Shown here piece after piece: positions 8,739-16,329 of a stretch of DNA of 64,000 nucleotides. The position numbers and the translations under genes are program-made. The stretch's first letter is position 1. Each line of letters opens with the position of its first letter. The notes under the pieces were generated by a model, which was given only the letters and a program-made list of their open reading frames with translations, was not told where the DNA came from and searched no databases. This DNA is from Hanstruepera neustonica (GTDB taxonomy: Bacteria; Bacteroidota; Bacteroidia; Flavobacteriales; Flavobacteriaceae). The DNA lies in contig NZ_POWF01000002.1 in the NCBI RefSeq assembly GCF_002895005.1, positions 124,001 through 188,000 of the forward strand, read 5' to 3'.

Positions 8739-9778
8739 TAAAGTTATTCAGAAATATTCGTAAAAACTTACTCAACGAAGGCAAAACCAGTAAGTACTTC
8801 AAGTATGCCATTGGTGAAATTGTATTAGTTGTTATTGGAATCTTGATAGCGTTACAAATAAACAATATCAATGAAGCAAAAAACAACGAAGCACGTTTCA
8901 AAAAAATACTAAAAGAACTTCGCAAAGATTTAGAAACAGACATCCTAAACTCTGAACCGTTACTGAAAGATAATCTGAAAGTTGATTCTTTGTCTAATTT
9001 AGTTTTAGACCATAAGTTTACTAAAGACGATTATTTAGAAAAAGGGTCTCGGAATCTATTTTGGGTAGGTTTACAGTTTTCGCCTTTTGATTATCAAAAA
9101 ACGGCTTTTAAAAAATTTGAGAGTTTCCAAGGTGTTGTTCCCGCAAAATATGATTCCATTATTAAAGACATCAATCATTATTATATTGATTTAGGTCAGT
9201 TTTATGACGATATATATGGCATTTTTAGAGAAAGAATAAATGACCACCATAGCTATTTAGTAAATAATACCAACTGGTATTATAAAATGAGGAATGGAGA
9301 AACCACTGATGAAATGATTGATTTTTATCTTAACAACCCAATGTATAAAAATTGGGTATCACAATACCAAATGGATAATACTGCAGGCAAGTATGGCACC
9401 TTAAAAATGTTGCAATCCAGAGGTTTTGGTTTACTACAAAAGCTAACTGAAACAATAGGTGATTCATATGAATTTAAAGATGAAGATATACTCAATAAGT
9501 ACGGAAAACCTATAGCTAACGCCAATGAATATGTTGGAGAATATAAAAATCTACAAACCAATAATACAACTAGAATCCAGCAAATAGGCGGACATCTGTT
9601 TGAAGGATATAATACTACTGGTGCTTTAAAAGAAATAAAAAGGGACACATTTCTGTATATTGATTATCCAGATTGGCAGAATATTTTTACTCGAGATGCT
9701 GACGGCAGAGTTAATGGTATGAAATTAAATCACCTTAAAGATTCAACACGAAACAGTTCTGCAATAAAAATTAAATAA
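8735..9778 (+). CDS. DUF6090-type N-terminus fused to a C-terminal beta-rich domain, paralog 11
   Basis: 347 residues, about 90 longer than the other copies. 'B'-type module (RNIRKNLLNEGKTSKY) and the shared helix, but the motif Trp of NNWNE is replaced (NNINEAKNN). The middle part is aromatic-rich and diverged. The last 85 or so residues (ANEYVGEYKNLQTNNTTRI, GGHLFEGY, then F-L-Y-I-D-Y and F-T-R-D-A-D-G-R-V-N-G-M-K-L) follow the pattern of DUF3471-like small beta domains found at the C-termini of beta-lactamase-family proteins. That assignment is by eye and uncertain. ATGA overlap upstream; stop and next start share one base. Confidence 0.8.
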   Translation: MIKLFRNIRKNLLNEGKTSKYFKYAIGEIVLVVIGILIALQINNINEAKNNEARFKKILKELRKDLETDILNSEPLLKDNLKVDSLSNLVLDHKFTKDDYLEKGSRNLFWVGLQFSPFDYQKTAFKKFESFQGVVPAKYDSIIKDINHYYIDLGQFYDDIYGIFRERINDHHSYLVNNTNWYYKMRNGETTDEMIDFYLNNPMYKNWVSQYQMDNTAGKYGTLKMLQSRGFGLLQKLTETIGDSYEFKDEDILNKYGKPIANANEYVGEYKNLQTNNTTRIQQIGGHLFEGYNTTGALKEIKRDTFLYIDYPDWQNIFTRDADGRVNGMKLNHLKDSTRNSSAIKIK

Positions 9779-10557
9779 TGATAAAATTTTTCAGAAACAT
9801 CCGCAAAAACTTACTCAACGAAGGTAAAACCGGCAAGTACTTCAAGTATGCCATTGGTGAAATTGTATTAGTTGTGATTGGAATTCTAATCGCACTACAA
9901 ATAAATAATTGGAATGAAAGTAGGAAACTGGAGAACAGCAAACAAAAACTAATGCTGGCTCTAAAAAATGAATTGGTTAACAACAAAAATACGCTGGAGA
10001 CTTATCTCCAAAATATTAACCTTACTAATTCAAAATTTAACAAAGTGCTACGTTATTCAGTTGGAGACTACACGATTCCCATAGATAGCTTAAAATACTA
10101 TCTCTCTGAAATGCTTTACGATAGGACCTTATCAATTTTTAGTTCAGTCCAAGAAGAAGCCATTAGTTCTGGTAAATTTGAATTATTAAGCGATAACCTT
10201 AAACAAAGTTTGTCTTTATTAAAAGATTATACCAACTCTAGAAGTTCTATACTAGAAAACGGTTATAATAGATTTTATTTTGGTACTGACAATCAAATAG
10301 AGAAAGTAACTACTAGCTTGTACATGTCTCCTGAAGTACCAGATGAATTAAAAATCCATCCCATAATTCCGACCCATCCTGAATTTTTACTGACCGATAC
10401 GGAGCTTTCAACTTTAGTGAAAAATCCCGAAACCTACTTAACACTTAATAAAATATACCTCACCTTTATAAGTGATGAAGTTTGGGTTAAATATGGGCTT
10501 TTAGACGTTACAAATAAAACCATTGAATTAATCAATAAAGAACTCAACGAAAAATGA
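9778..10557 (+). CDS. DUF6090 family membrane protein, paralog 12
   Basis: 259 residues. 'B'-type module, nearly identical at the DNA level to that of paralog 11 just upstream (a recent duplication or conversion of the 5' ends), while the C-terminal domains are unrelated by eye. The motif reads AISSGKFELLSDNLKQSLSLL. The C-terminus (IELINKELNEK) is Lys/Glu-rich. Four-base ATGA overlap with paralog 13. Function unknown. Confidence 0.86.
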   Translation: MIKFFRNIRKNLLNEGKTGKYFKYAIGEIVLVVIGILIALQINNWNESRKLENSKQKLMLALKNELVNNKNTLETYLQNINLTNSKFNKVLRYSVGDYTIPIDSLKYYLSEMLYDRTLSIFSSVQEEAISSGKFELLSDNLKQSLSLLKDYTNSRSSILENGYNRFYFGTDNQIEKVTTSLYMSPEVPDELKIHPIIPTHPEFLLTDTELSTLVKNPETYLTLNKIYLTFISDEVWVKYGLLDVTNKTIELINKELNEK

Positions 10558-11342
10558 TTAAATTTTTTAGAAAAATACGCTATAACCTTATGAGTGAAAA
10601 CAAAACAGGCAAATACCTTAAATACGCTATTGGTGAAATCATCTTAGTCGTGATTGGAATTCTCATCGCGCTCCAAATAAATAACTGGAATAACCACCAA
10701 AAGGATTTAGTGAAGGAACAAAAAATATTGTTACAGCTTAAGGAAGAATACACAAAAAATCTCGCCCAACTTCAGCAAAAAATCACAATGCGTAACAATA
10801 TAATTACGGCTTCCTCAAAGGTATTAAGCTATATTGATAACCCAATCAACGTTTCCAAAGACAGTCTATTATATCACCTAAATTTTATAGGAACCGACCC
10901 TACCTTTGATCCTATCAAGAATGACCTCATTGAATCAGGAAACCTGCATTTAATAAATAACGAAAGCCTAAAACAACGACTATCAAACTGGACATCTGAT
11001 GTCTATCAAGTTCAGGAAAATGAATTAGAATGGCAAAAGTTTCGAACCGAAGTTGTCATGCCTTTTATGGTAAGCAACGGATTAGCACGTGACTTATCAA
11101 ACAACATATGGAAAGATGGCTATACTCCCATACATGCTTTAAACCAAAAAATAAACCTAAAAACTAAAATTGGCTCTTCAAAACATAGTCTCGCTATAGA
11201 AGAAATTTTAAATAATGTTGAATTGGAAGGTTTAGCAGCTATGGCTATTACGTGGAGTAATATTGCTAATATCCAATCTCTAGCACTACAAGAAAATATA
11301 ATAGAAATTATAGCACTTATTAATAAAGAAATTGAAAGGTAA
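10554..11342 (+). CDS. DUF6090 family membrane protein, paralog 13
   Basis: 262 residues. 'A'-type module. The C-terminal domain is the nearest relative of paralog 10 in the array: RNNIITASSKVLSYID, TFDPIKNDLIESGNLHLINN, LSNWTSDVYQV and IANIQSLALQ line up in order. Because the two differ in module type, the 5' part and the rest of the gene have different histories. The stop TAA is directly followed by the ATG of paralog 14. Function unknown. Confidence 0.87.
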   Translation: MIKFFRKIRYNLMSENKTGKYLKYAIGEIILVVIGILIALQINNWNNHQKDLVKEQKILLQLKEEYTKNLAQLQQKITMRNNIITASSKVLSYIDNPINVSKDSLLYHLNFIGTDPTFDPIKNDLIESGNLHLINNESLKQRLSNWTSDVYQVQENELEWQKFRTEVVMPFMVSNGLARDLSNNIWKDGYTPIHALNQKINLKTKIGSSKHSLAIEEILNNVELEGLAAMAITWSNIANIQSLALQENIIEIIALINKEIER

Positions 11343-12077
11343 ATGATCAAATTTTTTAGAAACATTCGCAAAAAACTGGCTTCCGAAAATAAAGCTGCGG
11401 CCTATTCTAGATATGCCATAGGCGAAATTGTACTCGTAGTCATTGGGATTCTTATTGCCCTTCAAATTAATAATTGGAATGAGAAACGCATAAAATCAAA
11501 TAAGGAAACTGCCATTCTTAAAAATATTCATAACGAGTTCAAGAAAAACCAAAAACAACTGGACTCCGTACTATTTGAACACAGAAGGGTTTTTAATAAT
11601 TGTAAAAAAGTAATCGATCTTTTTCCCATAAAATCAAAACCTGAACAAAAAGTATTGGATTCTTTAACAGTTCAGCTTTGGTGGACTTATGGAGGTCATA
11701 CGTTTAATCCTTCGCAAACCAGTATTAGTGCATTGGCCAGTACATCATCTTTTGATATCATTAAAAATGATACGTTACGTGATTTATTAATTTCATGGAA
11801 TGATTTAGTAAAAGATTATCAGGAAGAAGAATCTCGTTCTAGAGATCATCTTTGGGACCAATATGATCCTTATATGTCTAAAAATTTTGATTGGAATTTT
11901 AATTTTAATGACGAAAGAAACAATTTTGATGCTCTTCAAACTTTGGAGTTTGAATATTTAATGAAAAGCAGATATGATTTTCTTGATCAAATCTTAAATA
12001 CCAGTGGCGAATTACAAAAACTGCAAGAATCCCTGAAAAAAATAATTGAGCTATCAAGTCCAAAATCTGATAACTAA
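11343..12077 (+). CDS. DUF6090 family membrane protein, paralog 14 (last of array)
   Basis: 244 residues. 'C'-type module almost identical to paralog 10 (LASENKAAAYSRYAIGEI). The motif is changed to LASTSSFDIIKNDTLRDLLISW (Ser for Gly), followed by an acidic/basic patch (YQEEESRSRDHLWDQYDPYM). It closes the array. About 50 bases later a palindromic operator belonging to the next operon begins. No clear terminator follows it. Function unknown. Confidence 0.86.
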   Translation: MIKFFRNIRKKLASENKAAAYSRYAIGEIVLVVIGILIALQINNWNEKRIKSNKETAILKNIHNEFKKNQKQLDSVLFEHRRVFNNCKKVIDLFPIKSKPEQKVLDSLTVQLWWTYGGHTFNPSQTSISALASTSSFDIIKNDTLRDLLISWNDLVKDYQEEESRSRDHLWDQYDPYMSKNFDWNFNFNDERNNFDALQTLEFEYLMKSRYDFLDQILNTSGELQKLQESLKKIIELSSPKSDN

Positions 12078-12128
12078 ATTTCGCTATTAAATATTTCAAC
12101 TTTTTACTTGTTTGAAAACATATTTTTA

Positions 12129-12155
12129 TTTTACTTTGTATTTCAAAGTACTTTA
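12129..12155. promoter_or_regulatory. Palindromic operator, copy 1
   Basis: Perfect inverted repeat TACTTTG-N5-CAAAGTA at 12132-12150, extended on the right so that CAAAGTACTTT forms a second overlapping palindrome (AAAGT/ACTTT). Only one base differs from the 27-nt copy at 13392-13418. It ends two bases before the ATG at 12157, so a bound protein would block transcription start or elongation. It is probably the binding site of the winged-helix protein encoded at 13086; this is inferred from the paired sites. Confidence 0.7.
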
Positions 12156-12156
12156 T

Positions 12157-12765
12157 ATGGAATCTAAAGATTATCTAAAAGACATAGCCGAGATTAAAAA
12201 TTTGATGAATAAATCATCTCGTTTTATCTCTCTTTCTGGGCTATCAGGAATATTAGCAGGTATTTATGCCCTAATAGGTGCTGCCACTGCTTACTGGTTG
12301 GTAACAACTTACAGCTATGGCACCTTATTATTGGATGGTTGGGTTTTCAGAACCTGTTTGGTAATTTTAGCAGCTGTAGCCTTTTTGAGTATTGTCACTG
12401 CTATTATTCTAACCACTAAAAAAGCCAAAAAGAATCATGAAAAAATCTGGGATAATACTTCAAAACGTTTAGTCTTCAACTTTTTAATTCCATTGATTAC
12501 TGGAGGTTTATACATTTTAATTATACTCAATCAACAAAAATATGGGCAAGCAGGTGCCTTAATGCTCATTTTCTATGGCCTATCTTTAGTTAGTGCCTCC
12601 AAATATAGTTTAGGTGATATTCGCTATTTGGGCCTCATAGAAATTGTATTGGGATTAATCTGTGCCTTATTTCCTGGGTATGGCTTCTGGCTTTGGGCAT
12701 TGGGCTTTGGTGTCATGCACATAGTCTATGGCACATGGATGCATTTTAAATACGACAAACAATAA
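12157..12765 (+). CDS. Polytopic membrane protein of unknown function
   Basis: 202 residues from the ATG at 12157. An in-frame ATG exists at 12112, but it lies upstream of and through the operator, so 12157 is preferred. A soluble stretch of about 25 residues (ESKDYLKDIAEIKNLMNKSS) precedes six hydrophobic segments. It resembles unnamed membrane proteins encoded next to small winged-helix regulators in Flavobacteria. It is the first gene of a three-gene group ending with the regulator at 13086. Probable role in the envelope, otherwise unknown. Confidence 0.75.
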   Translation: MESKDYLKDIAEIKNLMNKSSRFISLSGLSGILAGIYALIGAATAYWLVTTYSYGTLLLDGWVFRTCLVILAAVAFLSIVTAIILTTKKAKKNHEKIWDNTSKRLVFNFLIPLITGGLYILIILNQQKYGQAGALMLIFYGLSLVSASKYSLGDIRYLGLIEIVLGLICALFPGYGFWLWALGFGVMHIVYGTWMHFKYDKQ

Positions 12766-12788
12766 ATTATTAATTAAAAACTAAAATT

Positions 12789-13079
12789 ATGATAGCACAA
12801 AGCAAACGCTTTCTCACAATCATTTTGTGTTTAGAAGCACTTTTACTCATCCCTCTAATTGCCATTCAATTCACCCCTGAAGTAAATTGGAGTTATACCG
12901 ATTTTATAATTATGGGTGCATTACTTTTAACAATTGGTGTTTTAGCCGAATATATACTACGAATTGTTAAAAATCAGGAAAGACGCATTATTTTAATCGC
13001 TTTTTTAATATTGGCATTCTTATTAATTTGGGCCGAATTGGCAGTAGGAATTTTTGGAACACCATTTGCCGGAAGTTAA
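12789..13079 (+). CDS. Small membrane protein (three helices)
   Basis: 96 residues with three hydrophobic helices (about 7-26, 38-60 and 67-88). Short loops carry Arg/Lys between helices two and three (RIVKNQERR), suggesting a cytoplasmic loop there. It lies 23 bases after the larger membrane protein and six bases before the regulator gene, so it is probably co-transcribed with both. No family function recognised. Confidence 0.72.
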   Translation: MIAQSKRFLTIILCLEALLLIPLIAIQFTPEVNWSYTDFIIMGALLLTIGVLAEYILRIVKNQERRIILIAFLILAFLLIWAELAVGIFGTPFAGS

Positions 13080-13085
13080 TTTTTA

Positions 13086-13379
13086 ATGAGCATCATAACC
13101 AACATAAATAAAGTTTTTGATCACCGCATTCGTTTGGGGATCATGTCTATTTTAATGGTTAATGAATATGCCGATTTTAATACCCTAAAAGAATTGTTGG
13201 ATGTCACTGATGGCAATTTGGCCAGTCATACCAAAGCCTTGGAAAAAGCTGATTATATATCAGTTGAAAAGCAGTTTATTGGTAGAAAACCAAACACACG
13301 CTATGCCACAACCAAATTGGGCCGAGCTGAATTTAAAAAGCACATAGATGCTTTAGAAAAATTAATCAATAAAGAATAA
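13086..13379 (+). CDS. Winged-helix transcriptional regulator (HTH_34/MarR-like)
   Basis: 97 residues, entirely a winged-helix domain: MSILMVNEYADFNTLKEL (helices 1-2), DVTDGNLASHTKALEKADYI (recognition helix; the DGNLxSHxKxLE pattern is typical of the family) and the wing KQFIGRKPNTRYATTKLG. No ligand domain is visible. It is encoded third in its operon. The two nearly identical palindromes at 12129 and 13392 flank its operon, which suggests autoregulation plus control of the MpaB/CreD genes downstream. Family members often repress envelope or stress genes, but the signal here is unknown. Confidence 0.85.
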   Translation: MSIITNINKVFDHRIRLGIMSILMVNEYADFNTLKELLDVTDGNLASHTKALEKADYISVEKQFIGRKPNTRYATTKLGRAEFKKHIDALEKLINKE

Positions 13380-13391
13380 AAAAATTTATTA

Positions 13392-13418
13392 TTTTACTTT
13401 GTTTTTCAAAGTACTTTA
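13392..13418. promoter_or_regulatory. Palindromic operator, copy 2
   Basis: TACTTTG-N5-CAAAGTA at 13395-13413 plus the same right-hand ACTTTA half site as copy 1; 26 of 27 positions agree. It lies 14 bases before the ATG of the MpaB-like gene at 13432 and 13 bases after the regulator stop. Finding the same site twice, each time just before a first gene, supports one regulator acting on two adjacent operons. Confidence 0.7.
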
Positions 13419-13431
13419 AAATAATAAGACT

Positions 13432-14196
13432 ATGGCATATTTCACACAAAAAGATTCTATTGTTAGAACTATTTGGGGCAACAGTGATACGATATTGCTC
13501 ATTTTTGCTGGAGCTTCCGCAGAATTTGCTCTCAACAAAGCTGTTGATTGGCTTTACTACACAGGTCGCCTGCCCAATGACCCTTTAGGTAGGTTATTCT
13601 CAACAGTAGCCTATGCGAGACAAATAGTTTTTTCAGAAGAATCTAAAGCCAAACTGGCTATAAAAAACATCAACAACATACATCAGGCCGTTGAAACAAA
13701 ACGTGAACAATCTATCCCAAATTGGGCATATAAAGATGTTTTGTTCATGCTTATTGATTATTCCATCCGCTCTTATGAACTCTTGGAACGACCACTAAAA
13801 CTAGAAGAAAAAGAAGAAGTCTTTAGCGTTTTTCACAAAGTTGGCACACTCATGAACATCCATGATTTACCCAAAAATTATCAAGAATTCAAAGTCATGA
13901 GAAGCAAACATCTACAAGAAAATTTGTTGAATGGACCTTTCACAAAAGATTTGTACAAACAATATTGTAAACATTTAGGACGGTTTAGATACCAATTATT
14001 GAAAGAAGCACAAATTATGCTTTTGCCAAATATTGCTAGAAAACAGCTCAAGTTTCGCCGGTTCTCATTTTTAAGTCCTCTAATACCAACGTATAAACTA
14101 TCTAAAACGTTAAAGCTAGACAATATTATTAAGCATATCATTTTGCCATCAACCTATATGGAAGATATTAAATCACTCAATTTCAATTCACTTTAA
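13432..14196 (+). CDS. Oxygenase MpaB-like family protein (DUF2236)
   Basis: 254 residues. The N-terminal part IWGNSDTILLIFAGASAEFALNKAV and the segment RLFSTVAYARQIVFSEESKAKLAIKNINNIHQAV match the ER-bound oxygenase MpaB / rubber-oxygenase catalytic domain family (DUF2236). In related enzymes the His of the H-x-x-V-like motif ligates haem; here it is the His in NIHQAVE. The natural substrate is unknown. It is the first gene after operator copy 2, and creD starts 10 bases after its stop. Confidence 0.82.
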   Translation: MAYFTQKDSIVRTIWGNSDTILLIFAGASAEFALNKAVDWLYYTGRLPNDPLGRLFSTVAYARQIVFSEESKAKLAIKNINNIHQAVETKREQSIPNWAYKDVLFMLIDYSIRSYELLERPLKLEEKEEVFSVFHKVGTLMNIHDLPKNYQEFKVMRSKHLQENLLNGPFTKDLYKQYCKHLGRFRYQLLKEAQIMLLPNIARKQLKFRRFSFLSPLIPTYKLSKTLKLDNIIKHIILPSTYMEDIKSLNFNSL

Positions 14197-14206
14197 TATA
14201 ATCGTC

Positions 14207-15583
14207 ATGGAAAACTCGGAAAAACAAAACACAAACAAATTTGGCAATTGGCTTAAAACTTCTATAACCGCAAGAATGCTCATGGTAGGCTTCTTGGTTA
14301 TTGTATTGCTTATTCCTTTATCTTACATTAACAGTCTTATTGCTGAACGTGCCAACAGGCAACAGGATGTAGTAAATGAAATCAATGATAAATGGGGACA
14401 CCAGGTTCTGGTTTACGGTCCTATTTTAAAGCTACCCTATAAAACGTATACTGAAACATCTACATACAACGAACAAACAAAAACGTATTTAAAGGAAACA
14501 AAAACATACATCAACCATGCCTACATTTTTCCAGAAAACCTAGATGTTGATGTCAATGTAAACTCCAAAACATTAAACCGAGGAAATTTTGAATCGGCTG
14601 TGTTTACAACCAATATGGACTTCAGTGGAAAATTTGACACTCTTGATTTATCAGCCAAGGACATCAAAAACGAAGACATCATTTGGGATAAGGCCACATT
14701 ATTGATAAAGACCTCAAACCTGAAAGGCATCAAGGATGCTATTCATTTAAAAATTGATACTCAAACACTAGACTTTGAAACCAACTTTAATAACGATTCT
14801 AAAACCTATTCTGGCTATTTAGAAGAGTTGGAATCCTCTTACTTAAATCAAGATATTCTGAAGCAATTAACGTCATCAAGCTTCAAAATAAATATGGCCT
14901 TTAATGGGAGTCAGGATATTCAAATCATTCCCATTGGAAAAACAACAACCATGCACATGGAATCGAATTGGGCAGACCCTAGTTTTATTGGAAATTACCT
15001 GCCCAATGACGAAACAAAAGAGATTACTAAAGAAGGCTTTAAAGCCGATTGGAAAGTGTTACATATAAACAGAGCATTTTCACAGCAGTATTTTAACAAA
15101 ATTCCCAATTTAGACGCCTTCTCGTTTGGAACTAAATTTATGGTTATGGTCGATGAATATCAAAAAAGTGAACGTTCTGCCAAATATGGGTTTTTGGTGA
15201 TTGGATTGACCTTCTTGATATTCTTTTTAATACAGACGATGAGTAAAATTTCAATTCATCCGTTTCAATATTTAATGATTGGTTTGGCTCTAACCATGTT
15301 TTACACCCTATTGGTTTCCATATCAGAACATAGTGATTTTTTAAAGGCTTACTTGGTTGCAGGAATTTCGGTTATTGTGCTCATTACATTATATTCTAAA
15401 TCCATTTTAAAAAATTGGAAATTCCCATTGTTCATTGGTATTTCACTCACAGCACTTTACACATTTATATACGTTATCATTCAATTGGAAAACTATGCGC
15501 TTTTAGTAGGCAGTATTGGTTTATTCCTCATCTTGGCAAGTGTGATGTACGTATCGCGAAAAATTGATTGGAATAACGGATAA
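14207..15583 (+). CDS. creD: CreD-family inner-membrane protein
   Basis: 458 residues. One N-terminal membrane helix (about 25-44) is followed by the conserved SLIAERANRQQDVVNEINDKWG, a large presumably periplasmic beta-rich domain (about 60-320), and a cluster of five to six C-terminal helices (about 325-450). Length and order match CreD, a protein linked to envelope integrity and beta-lactam/colicin response in Gram-negative bacteria. It is probably co-transcribed with the MpaB-like gene and under the same operator. A hairpin follows at 15594. Confidence 0.9.
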   Translation: MENSEKQNTNKFGNWLKTSITARMLMVGFLVIVLLIPLSYINSLIAERANRQQDVVNEINDKWGHQVLVYGPILKLPYKTYTETSTYNEQTKTYLKETKTYINHAYIFPENLDVDVNVNSKTLNRGNFESAVFTTNMDFSGKFDTLDLSAKDIKNEDIIWDKATLLIKTSNLKGIKDAIHLKIDTQTLDFETNFNNDSKTYSGYLEELESSYLNQDILKQLTSSSFKINMAFNGSQDIQIIPIGKTTTMHMESNWADPSFIGNYLPNDETKEITKEGFKADWKVLHINRAFSQQYFNKIPNLDAFSFGTKFMVMVDEYQKSERSAKYGFLVIGLTFLIFFLIQTMSKISIHPFQYLMIGLALTMFYTLLVSISEHSDFLKAYLVAGISVIVLITLYSKSILKNWKFPLFIGISLTALYTFIYVIIQLENYALLVGSIGLFLILASVMYVSRKIDWNNG

Positions 15584-15593
15584 GTTTAGTTGG

Positions 15594-15631
15594 TAACCTC
15601 ACACCGCTTGCTCTAGTAATGTGTGAGGTTA
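15594..15631 (+). terminator. Hairpin after creD, possible terminator
   Basis: An 11-bp perfect inverted repeat, TAACCTCACAC (15594-15604) and GTGTGAGGTTA (15621-15631), with a 16-nt loop, lies between creD and the next start at 15647. There is no T run after it, so it may instead be an RNA-stability element or a partial terminator. Confidence 0.45.
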
Positions 15632-15646
15632 AATTAATGTTTTATT

Positions 15647-15967
15647 ATGGAAAACTTAATAGAAACAGGACAAATAACAGCATTAATCAGCTTTGTTTTA
15701 GGAACGATATTGTTGTCCTTTTACTTATATTTTGGTGAACCCAGCTTTCCTGTTGAATTGGTGATTGGTTTCATTATTGCGACTATCATTTTCAACACCG
15801 TATTGTTTTCGGTATTATTGGGAGCCGCAATTTTAAATCAGAAATATCGCTTGGAACTATTAAAAACATGTGGTATTATGTTATTTAATATCCCAATATC
15901 CATTCTTTATTTTTATATCCTATTTACATTTCCATTTACGCAAACAGTTTATGAAACTACATTTTAA
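15647..15967 (+). CDS. Small membrane protein of unknown function
   Basis: 106 residues with three hydrophobic segments (about 8-28, 36-64 and 72-95). The ATG at 15647 follows the creD hairpin by 15 bases. It overlaps the start of the DUF2809 gene by 17 bases, which suggests coupled translation. I do not recognise a family. The gene may belong to the creD operon if the hairpin allows read-through. Confidence 0.65.
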   Translation: MENLIETGQITALISFVLGTILLSFYLYFGEPSFPVELVIGFIIATIIFNTVLFSVLLGAAILNQKYRLELLKTCGIMLFNIPISILYFYILFTFPFTQTVYETTF

Positions 15968-16319
15968 AAAATCCTATTTTATATACTTCATAGTCCTATT
16001 CATTACAGAAGTATTGATAGCTATATATTTAAAATCTGGATTTATCCGCCATACTTTTGGTGATGTTTTAGTCGTGATACTTATTTACTGTTTTGTAAAA
16101 AGTTTTATTGACATCAGACCAATACCACTTGCTTTAAGCGTGTTGTTATTTGCATTCATTATTGAATTCCTACAACTGTTCAATTTTTTAGAGTTTTTAG
16201 GGTTACAACACAATAATATGGCAGCATTGATTTTAGGCAGTACCTTCCAAGTATCTGATTTGGTAGCCTATTCCACAGGTAGTATGCTTATACTAATATT
16301 TGAAAAATTGAAGCATTAA
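15951..16319 (+). CDS. DUF2809 family membrane protein
   Basis: 122 residues from the ATG at 15951. A longer in-frame start at 15870 lies deep in the preceding gene and lacks family similarity. Four hydrophobic segments are visible. GFIRHTFGDVLVVILIYCFVKSF is the DUF2809 signature (short periplasmic turn with Arg, Gly and Asp followed by a helix), and FIIEFLQLF and LILGSTFQVSDLVAYSTGS also fit. The family has no established function. It converges on the SDR gene, with only 10 bases between stops. Confidence 0.78.
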   Translation: MKLHFKKSYFIYFIVLFITEVLIAIYLKSGFIRHTFGDVLVVILIYCFVKSFIDIRPIPLALSVLLFAFIIEFLQLFNFLEFLGLQHNNMAALILGSTFQVSDLVAYSTGSMLILIFEKLKH

Positions 16320-16329
16320 CCTATTTACT

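Larger units (their letters stand above)
1..11480 (+). repeat. Recurrent ~140-bp coding module at the 5' end of each DUF6090 gene
   Basis: Every DUF6090 gene opens with about 140 bp of closely similar DNA encoding residues 1-47. Copies start at 689, 1414, 2147, 2910, 3616, 4379, 5142, 5927, 7944, 8735, 9778, 10554 and 11343, plus the truncated first copy. Spacing is 0.7-1.1 kb. Three sequence types can be told apart by residues 6-24: A (RKIRYNLMSENKTGKY), B (RNIRKxLLxEGKTSKY) and C (RNIRKKLASENKAAAY). The modules are direct repeats and could serve as recombination substrates. Confidence 0.8.

Noticed and set aside
8710-8943. Minus-strand reading frames over the conserved DUF6090 modules (also at 9771-9986 and 11120-11371)
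   Set aside because: They recur because the module DNA is conserved; they are shadows of the plus-strand genes.
1-12077. The DUF6090 run as a broken large gene or frameshifted pseudogenes
   Set aside because: Each unit has its own conserved start, membrane helix and full-length C-terminal domain; overlaps are clean ATGA or ATGATTAA junctions, not random frameshifts.
1-12077. The repeated 5' modules as a CRISPR-like or DGR (diversity-generating retroelement) template array
   Set aside because: Repeats are coding, about 140 bp long and 0.7-1.1 kb apart; no reverse transcriptase, template repeat or cas gene is present in the window.
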